NCBI GenBank assembly: GCA_001414485.1
Contig: LLEY01000050.1
Location: forward strand, 62,001-126,000
Reading direction: 5' to 3'
DNA length: 64,000 nucleotides
DNA from: Calycina herbarum
Lineage: Eukaryota; Ascomycota; Leotiomycetes; Helotiales; Pezizellaceae
Shown: positions 23,830-36,837 of the stretch, piece by piece
Layout: each line of letters begins with the position of its first letter
Numbering within the stretch: the first letter of the stretch is position 1
Program-made: the position numbers and the translations under genes
Notes under the pieces: model-generated
Databases searched by the model: none
The model's input: only the letters and a program-made list of their open reading frames with translations
What the model was told of the DNA's origin: nothing

Positions 23830-25200
23830 TATAGTTTCTAGTCTAAGTTAGTATTTAATATTATCTAAGACGTAAGACCTACTATAGTATAGACACTTTA
23901 GCTTATACTAAGCGTACTTAAAGTACTTTAGATAGAAGTCTTTAGAGTATTAAGTAGTACTATATAGTTAGTATCGCTGGTTCTTTCTATAGTTCCTTTA
24001 GTTATACTACCTCTAGTACTTAGAGTACTAAGTAACTATAGAAACCTTAGAGAGAGGTTTAAAGAAGACTCTTCTTCTAAGAAGAGACGTTATATCTAGG
24101 ATAGTAGTATTAACTTATACTTCTTCTTCTTTAAAAAAAGATAGTTTATAAGGTAAAGAATAGCTTATTTAAAAGCGAGCTACTTATTATATTAACCTTT
24201 ATAAAGGCTATTCTAATTTACTTCTTTATTACTATAGCTACTACTTTAGTAGTAGTAGAGATAAGAGTTAATATAATAGCTTCTTTTTCGTTAATTTCGA
24301 CAGCTTTAATACTCTAAGGTATCTTTAATAAGCGGTATACTACCTAGTTTTATAAGGTCTCTATCTTAGCTATAGAGAATAGAGTCTATATAAATATCTT
24401 CTTTATCGATATAAGAGCTTTTAGAGCGGCTCTATTCTTAGATATAATAGCGAATCCGGAGTTAACCGAGAGAACCTCTTATATAAGATCTTTATAGCCT
24501 ATTTTTAGATTATAGAGAGTAAGAAAGATAGCTAAGGTAGAATGTTTTCTTTTAGAGGAATTAGAGAGTAGCTAGATAAAGACTCTAAGGTCTAATTTAG
24601 CTAAGAACCTCTTATTCTTCTATAGCTTAGAAGTAATAGAAGAGAGAGGTAGTATTATTATTATTACTATTACTATTATATTTTCAGGCGCTAAGGCACC
24701 TCTTATAGCCTATATATACGAAAAGATTTCCGCTAGAGCTAGAGAGAGAGAGAGAGTTATAGAAGATATAGAGCTCTCTTTATATATAATAGAAGAGGTT
24801 TCTAAGGATAAGAGTAGTAGAGAGAGTACTTCTAAGGTATACGCTTAGTAGAAAGATAGGCTAATACCAGCGACTTAAGTATAGAATACTCTAAGGTATA
24901 GGAGAAAGTCTAGAGAGGCTTTATTAAGAGTAGTACTTAGATAGTAATCTATAGCTTCTACGGTTTCTCTAAAGAAGGTTTAGCTAATAATACTATACTT
25001 AAGAGCTTTAGCAGTTACTACGACGAAGTATTACTATATATTCAGAAGAGAGAGGATCAAACGTGCTCTCCTCTTTCTAAGGCCTCTTCTTAGAAGCGTA
25101 GAAGAGGCTAAGAGTCTTCTAAGAGAGGATTCTATAGAAGGAAATTAGCTTATTAGATACGAGAAAGTAAGAACAAGTGTTTTAGAATAAAAAATTCAAT
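23830..25200 (-). pseudogene. LINE ORF1 (Gag-like, CCHC knuckles)
   Basis: On the minus strand at about 24,010-23,890 there is a run spaced like two or three zinc knuckles (YSKYxRYYNxRNYRKNQRY, then YSTTxYSKDFYLKYFKYA, then LKCLYYS), with Cys and His codons converted to Tyr. Upstream (24,050-25,150) the sequence is Ser/Glu/Arg-rich with GA-repeat tracts. Zinc knuckles at the C-terminus of ORF1 are usual for Tad1-type LINEs. Limits are approximate. Confidence 0.55.
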
Positions 25201-25379
25201 CTATAAAAGATATATATATAAGAGAAGTAGTATAACAGTTTATATTATATATATTCTAATTATATATAATCTTATAACTAGGTATTTCTAAGGTTCTACT
25301 AAGGACTCGCTTAGTATAGTTAAATAGAGTAAGAGCGTCTATACTCTCTACTTCTCTCTTTTATTTAGTTTTTCTTAAG

Positions 25380-26836
25380 ATAAGATACTATTCTATAAGT
25401 ACTTCTCTTATATATTTATAAAGAGCTATTATATCTAGGCTAGCTAAAAGTTACTACGTATTTATAGATAATCTCTTTACTTTTATAAACTTCTTTAAAC
25501 TTCTTTATAAGCAAGGGTATAGCGTAACTAAGATAGCGAACTTAAGTTCTAGGATTCTTATAAAGCTTATAGACTTAAAAACTACGAATACTAAAGATAT
25601 TCTCTCTTAGAGTATAAAACTTAGCTTATTTACACTCTTTTATAAGATATTATATAACGAGTAGAAAGATAACACGTTCGCTCTTACTATGTCTATAGTT
25701 CTAGACGTAGATAATAAAGTAGAATAAATAATACAACGTTTTAAAAAGACGTTCTTAAAAGCTAAGACGTCTTATATTCTCTTTTATAACGAACTAGTAA
25801 AGAAGCTATTTATTCTTTATATCTACGACGAGTATAACTTTACTATAGAATATATAGATAAGTATAACTAACTTATAGCTATAATACCTAGTTTATACTT
25901 TATTTATAAAAAGAAATAAGACCTAGGCTATAATAGTATAAACTAGATACTACTATAGAAGAGGTATATAGTAGTACGTTCGAATAGAATTATATATATA
26001 GATACTAGGCTCTAATACGAAGGAAAAGACTAAATTAGTCTTTTCTAATAGAGAGGAGGTAGCTATTTATAAGAGACTCGGATAATAGTAAGTCTAGAAA
26101 CTATCTAGCTTTTCTAAATCCTAAAATAATATCTATATTATATCTTATTCGATACGTAGACTTAGTAATTCTAATTCCGATTATTCCGATTAATTCTTAA
26201 TAGTTCTATTATATAGGCTCTTAAATATTAGCCTTTTATCTCTACTCTAGTATATTACTATTTACTAGCTTTTTACTCTAATCTAAGAGAGACTTCTAAT
26301 ATCTTATTCTAAAGCTAAAAGGACTTTAAAAAGTAGATTATTAAGTCTCTTTTATATATAGAAAAGACTTTCTAAGTATTTAAAAAGATAGTAATAGCTT
26401 ATAAAGATCTAGACAGCTTCTAAGTACTTTTAGAAGAATAGAAGTTAGTAAAAATAAGTTCCTAGAAGAAGTGTATTACTTATAAAGGTTTTAGATATTA
26501 AGATTACTTTTAAAAAAGAGCTATATTATCTGAAATTATAAGTAATTTATATAGAGAAAGTAATAGAAAGAATACTTACTATAGATACGATAAATATAAC
26601 GTAGTATTATATAAAGTAAGGTCTTACTTTAATATATATTATAATAAATAGATGAAAAGTACTCTCTTTCTCGAGAAATCTAGCTTTCTTATTAGCTTAC
26701 TTCCTCTTATATAGTCTACTACGTCCTTCGCTATACTTTAGAGAATAGAGCTACGTTCTAAAGCTAGTTATAAATTAATTTATTTAAAAAATCGTATTCT
26801 AGCTATAAATAATTAAAAGTATAAGAAGAATAGCTA
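25380..26836 (+). pseudogene. piggyBac-type transposase relic
   Basis: One plus-strand frame runs through with only TAA/TAG breaks. It reads YVFIDNLFTFINFFKLLYKQ (VxDNFFTSxxLxxxL of piggyBac) at about 25,455-25,515. After that come KDNTFALTMSIV (WKDNxxVxxMST, Trp now a stop) near 25,660-25,700 and DEYNFTIEYIDKYN (the VDxxDQ region) near 25,830. Beyond a nested solo LTR, the region near 26,590-26,640 reads YYRYDKYNVVLYKVRSYFNIYY, a Cys-to-Tyr decayed version of the C-terminal Cys-rich finger. The order and spacing match DDE_Tnp_1_7 transposases. The N-terminal part and the element ends were not found. Confidence 0.7.
25929..26213 (-). repeat. Solo LTR of the Gag-only family, in piggyBac relic
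   Basis: This is a reverse-orientation, 285-bp copy of the LTR at 4,187-4,460. It is flanked by perfect 5-bp duplications taggc (25,924-25,928 and 26,214-26,218). It splits the transposase-like frame, which resumes in phase once the LTR and one duplication are removed. Confidence 0.88.
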
Positions 26837-28713
26837 TAACGTAGTTTATTATTAAGTCGCTTATATTATTAAGTCGTCTACTTTTTCTTAGTATTAAACT
26901 TTAAATATTAATAAATCAACTATAATATATTAAATTAACTAAAACTAATTAGAATCTAATAAACTAAATATATTTACAGCTTCTTAATAAATTTATATAT
27001 TATAACTAACTTTTCTATAAATTCTATAGTACTACTTAGACGATTACCTCTTCTTATAACTCTTCTCTACTATATATACGTTATATTATACCTGCTTATC
27101 TATGTCCTTTTATAATATAATATTCTATATATTCTTTATAATAAGTATACTACCTTAACGTATACGAGCCTTTTTAGCTCTACGACGCTTACTTAGAGAT
27201 TTGTTTACTACTCGAAGTATACGTATCTCTATAGATAAAAAGGTTATTTTATAAGCTATTCTCTTTATACTCTTTACTAACATAGTAATAGTCTTGAAAA
27301 GTAGAGTTAGTAAGCTTTCTTAGTAATAGGTAATTCGATTTTAAATAAGAGTTATTTATAAAAGAGCTTTAGCTAGATTAGAAGAGGTCTAGAAGACCTA
27401 AGAGTTAGTATTAGTAGTAGAGAGTCTAAAGAGTATTAGAGTCTATAACTTTATATTAAGCTTTAAAATTATAGTCTATAGGTTAAAAGATACTAAGCCA
27501 GCTCTAGGAAATCTAGTTTAAGCGTTTTAAGCTATTATTAATTCCTTATATACTACTAGAAAAGCTAAAAAGAACTCTATCTTTATAATATAGTTAATAT
27601 AGATCTTAATAAACGTCTTAATCTACTAACTATATACCTGTTTTAAGATACTAAAGTACTTAATATTAAGTAGCTAGGTTAGATAGAACGAGTAGAGAGG
27701 CAGTCTAAGAGTTATAATATTATATATCTTATAGTATTCTTAGAACTCAGCTAATTTATAACTCTTATACTTATTAAGAACAAGTATTTAATATAGCTTC
27801 TTTATATAAGTAGTAGTATATTTATTAAAGTATTTTAACTATTCTAGACCTATCTTATTATTTATCTACCTATTACTTATTAGTTTAATAACCTAGTTAG
27901 GTAGAAGGCCGCTGTTAGTATACTAGTTTATAAGATAATTCTTCTCTTAAACTACTAAAAATAGAGAAATACTCTAGTCTTTACTATTAATATAAGTAAT
28001 AGCTATAGCCTATTCTCTATTCTCTAGCTAAACTATTTTATCTCTACTACGTCGATCTACGCGGGTTATAACTATTATAGCGTAGATTATATCTATTATA
28101 AACCTAGTTTTATCGAACTTATAGAAGTCGTAGTCTAAAATCCTATATTTTACTTTTATATTTTCTATTAGTTGAAACTACGTACTAATTAGCTTAGGAT
28201 CTTCGTATAAGGCTTTTTAGAAATCGTAAACGTAATTAAAACTTATTTTAAGAGCTAGTTATTATTATATAAATCGATAGGCCTAGAGCTTACTAACGCG
28301 TTCTACCTCTTTTAATTCTAGGATTAAATTAGCTATATCTTCTATACTAGTAAGCTATAGTATAAACTCTCTAGAATCTAGCTTAAGTATATTCTAAGAA
28401 ATTACCTCCTCTTCTAGTATAGTTAATTTATAATGATTAGGTTATATTTTATTATAAGAAGTTTAGCTAGCTATTCTATTCCTAAGTATAGTTCTAGAGA
28501 CCTTATATAGTTTTACTATAGTCTAAGTATTTATTATCTTAGATAAATAAATAGCTTTAATAGCTAGAATAATTCAAGCTTCTTTAGTTTAAACTTCTAT
28601 TTATAGTAGTTGAGAAAACACGTGTTAAAGTTAGTAGAGTAGAATATAGAGAAAAGTAGACGACTCGATAATATAAGCGACTCGATAATATAGACGACTC
28701 GATAATAAACTAC

Positions 28714-29159
28714 TGTTACGAATTACGTTATACGTAGTAAGTAGTCTAGACAGCGCTCTAATAGAATAAGACACGATATCTAGGAAATAGAAGGTAATAT
28801 AGGAGAGAGTTAGTAATATAAAGATATTTAGGTATTCTAGGATCTTACTATTAGATAACTGTTAGAAGTTACGTAATAGATCCTCTTAGATCTCTTAAGA
28901 GATCTAAAGAGATCTAGAGATCTAGGCTTATATAGAGATCTATATAGTACGAGAGGTTCTATATATACTAGCACGTCTACTGTTAGATAGAAGCTTCGTA
29001 CTTAACTTAGTTATTAATCTTATTATCTTATTTAATATCTTTGATATAAGTAACGAGTTTACTTCTAAGTAAATAACCTAGTATATCTATACTTCTTATC
29101 TATATACTAAACTTCGAGACTCAGTTACCTTTGTTTAGTTCGTATAGAGTTTTATTATA
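28714..29159 (+). repeat. 5' LTR, Ty3 copy 2
   Basis: This 446-bp LTR contains nested palindromes of AGATCT at 28,880-28,925 and a TATA-like TTCTATATATA at about 28,956. It is strongly RIP-mutated compared with its partner at 37,482. Confidence 0.9.
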
Positions 29160-29857
29160 CTTTAAGCACCTGCTTAGAAGTTCAGTTACTATAGCTCTAG
29201 TAACCCCCGCCGTAGCTAGCTCGAATACTAGTCGAGTTAACGTCGTAGAAATATCTAGAAGTGCTATTAGAAGAACACCTACTAGTATATAGTTAGTTAG
29301 AAACGACGACAATGTTAGTATACTAGACGCTTCTAAGCTCTATAAGGTCGAAGTACTTAAGTCTATCAAAGTTAAGATACTAGACACGTATTATAAGAAG
29401 CGTAAGAAACTTAACTTATTTCTTCTTTAAATAGATATCTACTTTAACTTTAACTCTAATAAATTCAAAGGTAATTATAACTCGCGAACTATCTTTACTA
29501 TCTCCTACTTAAGAGGATTAGTATTAGAATAGACTTAGCTATATTTAGAGAATTTCTTTAAGAATAAGAATAAAGATAGAAAGATAGAATTAACTAAGAT
29601 TATATTTAAATCTTAGAAAGGATTTAAGATAACTATTAGAAAAGTCTTTAAAGACTTTAATACTATCTAAACTACTATATATAAGCTTTTAGATCTATAC
29701 TAAATTAGATTAGTAATAGATTATACTAATAAATTCTAACGTTATAGAACGAAATTAGAATAGGATACTATCGCTCTTATAGAACTCTTTTATAAAGGAT
29801 TAAAAGTATATATTTATAAGAAAATAGCTAAATAAAACTTATAGTTTTAAACTATTA

Positions 29858-31718
29858 ACGTGGTATACTAGGACCTCGTGATTATTAGGACCTTGTAAAT
29901 TTTTTCCTATCCTACTACTTTAAAATATAATAAAACTACTATAACATATTAAATTAATTAAAACTACTCGGAATCTAATAAACTAGATGTATCTATAACT
30001 TCTTAACACGTCTATGTATTATAACCAGTTTTTCTATAAGTGCTATAACGTCGCCGAGTCGTTTATCCTTTATCTTCTCTACCCTCTCTAGAGCGCTTGT
30101 TACGTTAAACCTGCTCCTCTATATTCTTCTAAGCTAATCTATCCTGTATATCCTCTATAGTAAGTGTACCTTCTTCTTAGACATAGGTATTTTTAGCCCT
30201 CCGGCGTTTACTAAGGGCTTCATTTGCTGTTCGAAGTATATAGACCTTAGCTGATAAGAGGGTCACCTTATAAGCTAATCGCTCTATACCTTTTACTAAC
30301 GAAGCGATTGTCTAGAAAATAGGTATTAGCGAGCTTCCTTAGTAACGAGTAATACGATCTTTAATAAGAGTTGATTATAAAAGAGCTTTAGAAGGGTTAC
30401 GAGGAGTCTAGGAGACCTAAGGGGTGGCGTCGGCAGAGGGGGGTCCGGTAGGTATAGGAGTCTATAACTTAACATTAAGCTTTGAGATCACAGTCTAGGG
30501 TTCTAAAGGTACTAGACCAGCTCTATAGAACCTAGCTTTAGCGTTTTAGGTTGTTATTAACTGGTTATAAGCTATATAAAACGTAAGAAAGAACTCGACC
30601 TTAGTAATATAGTTTATATAAGCCTTAATAAACGTCTCGATTTAACGCTCGTATATACGTTTAAGAATACTAAAACACCTAACGTCGAGTAGCTAGGTTA
30701 GATAAGATGAATAAGGAGGTAGGTAAAGAGTAATAATGTTATATAACTTGTAATACTCTTAGAATACTACTGATTTATAACTCTTATACCTATCTAGAAC
30801 TAACATTTAATATAGCCCTTTTATATAACCACGAGTATACTTATCAAAGTATTCTAGCTATTCTAAGCCCGTCTTATTATTAGTCTATCTATTGCTAGTT
30901 GGTTTAATAACCTAGTTATTAGGAAGACCGCCCTTAGTATACTAACTAGTAAGGTGATTTTTCTCTTAAACTACTAAGAATAGAGGGATACTTAAACCCT
31001 CTTTATTAATATAGACAATTGCTATAGCCTATTCCCGATTGCCTAGCTAGATAGCCTTGCCTCTGCTACGTCGATTAGCGCGTGTAATAACCATTCTAGC
31101 GTAGATAACACTTATTATAAAACTAGTCTTGTCAAAGTTGTAGAAATCGTAGTCTTAGATCCTATATTTCGCCCGCATATTCTCTACTAGTCGAAACCAC
31201 GCGCTAATTAGCTTAGGATCTTCGTACAAGGCTTTTTGGAAATCGTAAACGCGATTAAAACGCGTCTTTAGTTCTAGACGTCGTTGTATAAATCGTTGTA
31301 CCTAGTTCTTTCTAACGTGTTGTCCTCTACGCGACTCGAGTATATAATTTGCTATATCTTCTACACTACCTAGCTGAGGCGTAAAGCCTCTTGTATCTAG
31401 ATTAAGTATATTTTGAATAATCACCTCCTCTTCTATTATAGTTATTTTATGATTTGCTGGCCGGCGTTTGCTAAGAGTAGTTCGACCAGCTATTCTATTA
31501 GTAAGTGTAGAATAAGAGACTCTGTATAGCTTCGCAGCTTTACTACGGTTTATTCGTTTAGATGATCGAATAGCTTCGATAGCTAGGATAATTCAAGCTT
31601 CTTAGGTTTAAGATTCCATTAGATAGTTGTTAAGAAAACGCGTGTTAAAGTTAGAGGTAGTAAGGTAGGGAAAAAATTCACGAGGTCCTGATAATTACGA
31701 GGTCCTGGTATACCACGT
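29858..31718 (-). mobile_element. Fot1/pogo-like element, full length 1,861 bp, in Ty3 copy 2 Gag
   Basis: Inverted repeats ACGTGGTATACTAGGACCTC (left) and its complement (right, ending ...GGTATACCACGT) are flanked by TA (29,856-29,857 and 31,719-31,720). The minus strand holds a pogo/Tigger transposase. From the N-terminus: ILAIEAIRSSKRINRSKAAK (about 31,590-31,530), a CENP-B-type segment RKNWVQRFIQRRLELKTRF (about 31,310-31,250), DYDFYNFDKTSFIISV (first Asp, about 31,160-31,110), LSIPLFLVV (about 30,990) and LVLDRYKSQISS (second Asp, about 30,810-30,770). Fot1 elements are about 1.9 kb. It is among the better-preserved elements here, but still has stops. Confidence 0.88.
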
Positions 31719-33189
31719 TATAAGTATAATTAAGAAAGTTATTTAATTAGATAACCGTCTATATAAATTTAGAAAGAGTAACTCTAGGTATAGAGAAAAG
31801 AGTAAAGAGTTAAGAAAGTAGAAGTATAGCTATACTAATAAGTATAGTAAGAAGGTAAACGCTATATAAAAGAAAACATTTCTAAAGAAAGAAGGACTTT
31901 CCTAGGAAGAGCGAAATCGTCGACGTAAGTAGAACTTATATTATAACTATAGCTTTTCTAGCTATAGAGTAAATAAGTATAGTAAGAAGAAAGACTTTAA
32001 AGAGAAAGAATAGGTTAAGGCTACTATTTAAAAGAAGGTAGCTTTACTCGATAAAATTAAACTTATAGACGCTAAGCTCGAGGCTAGAGGTTATAGTATA
32101 TAGATTAAAACAGATGTCTTAGATATAATAGCAGACGTTATATACCTCTAGTTAAACGTAGGAATTAAGTTATAAGTTAGTAAAGTATAAGATACTAATA
32201 ATAATAGAGAACTATTACTTAAAGAATATTATAATATATAGTTAGAAATAGATTATAAATTACCTTTTTAAGTAGAATATAAAACACTATCTTTAACAAG
32301 TTTATTAGAGTTATTAGAGTTAGTATCTAACTTATTAGAGATAGATCTACGAATACTTAAGTCTAAATAAGATAAGACATAGGTATTTATTAGAACTTTT
32401 AAAAGAGGAAATAGATAAGTATATATAGAAAATTAGAAACCTAATTTCTAGAGACTATATTCTACTTAAGAAGTTAACTCTATAGTTTTAACTACTTATA
32501 TAATAGTCTAAAACGAATAAGACTAAGTAACTATAGTTAGCCTTATTACTAGAAGAGAAACCACTGAATTCAAAGAACCTAGGCTAGAATAGGTAGTGTC
32601 TAATAACTACTTAGAAGAAGGAGATTTATAGATAGTTATAGATCTAAAAAACAATACTACTAAATAGGAATAGTATTATCTAGAGGATTTTAACAAATAT
32701 AATAGATATCTAAAGTTAGATATTACTATTTACCTACCTAGTTAAGACTATAAGTTAGAAGTTAATAAGAAATATTAGGTATTAAGAGTAGAAAAAGAAA
32801 TAGTAATATTATTTAAAGAACTAGGAGATTAGCGAATATTTAGAGTTATTTAAGTAAACTCTTAAGCTACTCTAATCTAGGAATTTTACTAACTAATAGA
32901 AGGTAAATATTAAGTTACTAAGATCTTAAGTAGAACAACTATCAAGTAGGTTTAATATAAACTACGAGCTATATTAGACTAGTTAATAGAGAGATATTTT
33001 ATTAAGACCTTTCTAGAATCTAAAGAAATCGTAGAAGATAGTCTAATATATAAGATAGTCTTTTCTAATAAAGAAAAGGTAATATTCTTTCTAAGCTCTT
33101 TAAAAGAAGATAATAGTAAAAGAAGATTTAAGGTTTATTATATTAAACTAGAAATTTATACTACTACTAGAGAAAATTAACTTATAGTA

Positions 33190-36100
33190 ATAGTAAAGAT
33201 AAGAGGAAAGAAACTCTAAGTCTTAATTAACTCTAGAGTAATAGGTAATTTCTTTTTCTTAATAGCTTTAAAAAAGCTAAACGTTCTAATTAAAAGTATA
33301 AAGCTGTACTATCTAAGAGTAGTTAATAGAATAGACGTTATATACTAGAATAGAATTATTAATTAGTAAACTATTCTAATAAAGGTTAATATTAAAGAAT
33401 ACTACTTAGATATATAATTTAATATTATTAAAATAAAAAGTAAGAAAGTAATACTTAGTATATTATAGATTTAAGAATATAATCTAGATATTAACTAGAA
33501 AGCTTAAATAATAACCTTTAGTTAATATAATTATATAGGTTTATAATTATAACTATAAGACTAGAATAAGGTTAGTACTATCTCTTCTAAGACGCTAGAA
33601 CACCTAGTCTAGAGTCCTCTATAGGTTAGTAAGATAGCTGATAATAAAATACCTATATAGTATAGAGAATTTAAAATATTATTTAAAAACCTAGAAGACT
33701 TATAAACCTTACTAGAACATCGTTTATAAGATTATAAGATTAAATTAAAAGAGGGTTATTACCTCTTAAAGTAGAAGCTTTAGTTATATAACTAGAAAAG
33801 CTTATAAAGAATAGAAAGTTATATAAAGGAAGATATTAAGAGATATATTAGGAAATCTAAGTTACTAGTTATCTTAAATATACTTATTATTAAGAAAAAG
33901 AATAACCTAGATAGAAGAGTATATATTAATTACTAAGAAGTAAATTATACTATAGTTAAGAACGCTTATCTACTACTAGCTAGCTAATACTTATAAGATA
34001 AGTTAAGTAAAGTAGTACGATTTATAAAACTAGATTAATAAAACGCTTATAGACTTATATAAATAAAAGTTAAAGACGAATAGAAAATAGTATTTGCTTT
34101 ACTATTAGGTTTTTATAAATATATAGTTATACTATTTAGACTATATAACATACTAGCTATATATTAAAGATAAAATAATAATATTTTTAAGAGATCTTTT
34201 AGAAGTAATAGTAATCTATTACTTAGATAATATTCTAATCTTCTTAGAAAAAGAAGAAGAATATAAGAGATATATAAAAGAAGTTTTATAATAACTACTT
34301 AAAATAGATTTCTATCTTAAATTATTAAAATATAAGTTTAGAGTAACTTAGACACTTTTCCTAGAATAGGTATTTAGTTTAGAAAAAATAGAAATAGATC
34401 TAGTAAAGATCTAAGATATATTAAACTAGAAATTACTAGAGAATATAAAGAATATATAGTTCTTTCTTAGATTTATAAACTTCTACTATCTATTTATTAG
34501 AGACTATATAAAGATTACTAAACTAATATTAATACTAGTTAAAAAAGTTATTAAATTTATTTAGAATAAATATACTAAGAAAGCTTTTTAAAGAATTAAA
34601 ATAAGATTTATAGAAAAACCTATTTTATATAATTTTAACGTAGATAAACCTAGTATAGTAGAGATAGATACCTTAGATATAGTAGTTAGTATAATCTATT
34701 TATAACTAAATAAAAAGAGGAAGCTTATACTTATTATATACTACTTAAAAACATTCGATCTAGTATAATAAAACTATAGTATCTTTAATAAAGAATTACT
34801 TACTATCGTACTAACCTTAGAATACTAGAGAATATATCTTTAAGAAGTAAAACATCTAGTTATAGTCTTATTAGATTACGAGAATTTAAGGATATTTACT
34901 ATAATAAAAGAACTTACGACTAGACGTCTAGTAAGATAGTCTAAGATATTATTAAGATTTAATATTATTATATATTATATAAGTAGAATATTAAATACTC
35001 GAGCTAATACTCTTAGCTAGAAACCTAGGTATAAAGGAAATAAAGAATATAAAAAAATTATAATCCTAAAAACTCTTAAGAATAGAGATCTAATACTTAT
35101 ATTCTACGAAGTCGCTACTACAGTAGAACAGCTCTAGGAACTATAGTATAATAAAATTAAGAAGGTATTTAGCTTAGATAACTAGGAAATTCTACTAAGC
35201 GTAAGAAGCAGAGGAATAAAGAATAGACTTATCTCTTATAATAATAAACTCTTTATTCTAAATAGTATTATAAAGAAATTTATTAAGAAATAGTATAAGT
35301 TACTAGTATATAGATACTAGGGAATTTAAAGAACTCTCTAGTATATAAAACAGAACTACTACGTTAATAGGTTATTAGTAGTAGTTAAAGAAGTAATAAT
35401 AGAGTATAATATCTATACTAGAAATAAGGCTTTCTATTATATACCTTATAGTTAGATAAATACTACTCTAATACTATAAATATCTTAGAAATTAATATCT
35501 TAGAATTTTATTATTAAACTACTAAAATCTAAAGATTTAATAATAAGAGTTAAGTATAACTCGATCTTAGTTATTATAGAACGACTTATAAAGTATATAA
35601 TCTTAGTATTATATATAAAGTTAAGTATAGTTAAGGAATTAGTATTTATATTTCTTAAAGAAGTAGTCTTAAGACATAGACTACTAGAAGAAATACTTTT
35701 AAATAGAGATAAACTCTTTACTTTAAAATTTTAGATTACTCTTATAAAATAACTAGGTATAAAAAGAAAGCTTTTTATAGCTTTCTACTCTTAAATAAAT
35801 AAAGGAAATAAACATATAAATCAGGTAATTAAAATATACCTTTGTTATTATATAAACTACTAGTAAGACAACTAGGTAGAACTACTGCTTTTAATATAAT
35901 AGAACTATTAGAAATTGATCGGAATAATCGGAATTAGAATTACCGAGTCTACGTACTGAATAGAATACGATATAAATATTATTTCAGGATTTGAAATAGC
36001 TAGATAGCTCCGGACTTACTATTATCCGAACCTCTTATAAATAGCTACCTCCTCTCTATCGGGAAAGACTAATTTAGTCTTTTCCTTCGTATTAGAGCCT

Positions 36101-36830
36101 AGTATTCGGATATGTTATTCTATTAAACGTACTTCTATATACCTCTTTTGTAGTAGTATCCGTTTCGTACTATTATACTTAATATAGTTTACTTATAATA
36201 TTTTAGTAATAGAAATAACACTTATTATACTATTCTATACTAACTTTAGATATAAATTAATAGCGTATTAAGAACTATTATCTATAACTATTAATAACTA
36301 GCTTACTTATATTTAGATCTTAAAGATTAAAGGTTTATATAAAGAACTTATAAAAGACTTATAGTTTATTACTAAAAGGAATATATACTACTATAATAAA
36401 CGACGTAGTTAGAAGCTAACGCTAAAAGAGAGAGATAAAGTCTACCTAGTATAAAAAAACATCGATATAAAAAAACTAAGTAATAAACTAGATTATAAAA
36501 AACTAGGACTATTTAAAATTAAACGAGTTAAAGAACCTTTAAACTATAAATTAGTACTACTACGAACTATAAACATCTACCTAGTATTCTATATATCTCT
36601 ACTCGAACTAGTACTACTAGGAGCTCTACTAGCTCTACTTATAGAAATTTAACTAGTAAACCTAAATACTAAGTATAAAGTTAAAAGGATTCTTAACTAT
36701 AAACTTATTAAAGGATAAGTTAAGTACTTAATTAAATAATTAAATTACCTATATTTAGAAAATATTTAAGAACTAAGAAGTAATCTTAACTATTACTTAG
36801 AGGAACTTTAGAAATTCTATTAGTAAAACC
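33190..36830 (+). pseudogene. Ty3 copy 2 Pol remnant
   Basis: The same order as in copy 1 is readable: protease (LINSRVIGNFFFL near 33,220-33,260), reverse transcriptase (INYQEVNYTIVKNAYLLLA near 33,930-33,990 and YLDNILIFLEKEEEY near 34,211-34,265), RNase H, integrase, and a chromodomain ending near 36,830. A solo LTR interrupts the integrase at 35,895-36,177. Stops are far more frequent than in copy 1, showing stronger RIP. Confidence 0.75.
35895..36177 (+). repeat. Solo LTR of the Gag-only family, in Ty3 copy 2
   Basis: This 283-bp copy runs from TATAATAG (TG to TA) to GTACTATTATA. Flanks are tttaa (35,890-35,894) and cttaa (36,178-36,182), a 5-bp duplication with one C-to-T difference. 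The uninterrupted sequence is seen in Ty3 copy 3 near 49,930. It has an 11-bp duplication (gatcggaataatcggaatt) shared with the solo LTR at 25,929, so these two form a subgroup. Confidence 0.85.
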
Positions 36831-36837
36831 TAGGTTT

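Larger units (their letters stand above)
1434..25240 (-). mobile_element. Tad1-like LINE, split by Gag-only LTR element and Copia
   Basis: This is one minus-strand non-LTR retrotransposon in three pieces: 1,434-4,186, 6,932-8,079 and 23,317 to about 25,240. ORF1 lies on the right with CCHC knuckles, the endonuclease in the middle piece, and reverse transcriptase plus RNase H on the left, which is the order of the Tad1 group. The left end has a TTTATTTATTTATTT run (minus-strand AAAT tail) expected at a LINE 3' end. The pieces join cleanly once the two insertions and their 5-bp duplications (ttaat and tataa) are removed. Without insertions it is about 7 kb. The right (5') end is only estimated, since the ORF1-like composition fades before the piggyBac relic. 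It is heavily RIP-mutated and not functional. Confidence 0.75.

Noticed and set aside
29121..29312. 63-codon minus-strand frame at the Ty3 copy 2 LTR/Gag boundary
   Set aside because: It overlaps the LTR end and Gag leader in antisense and is not conserved in copies 1 or 3.
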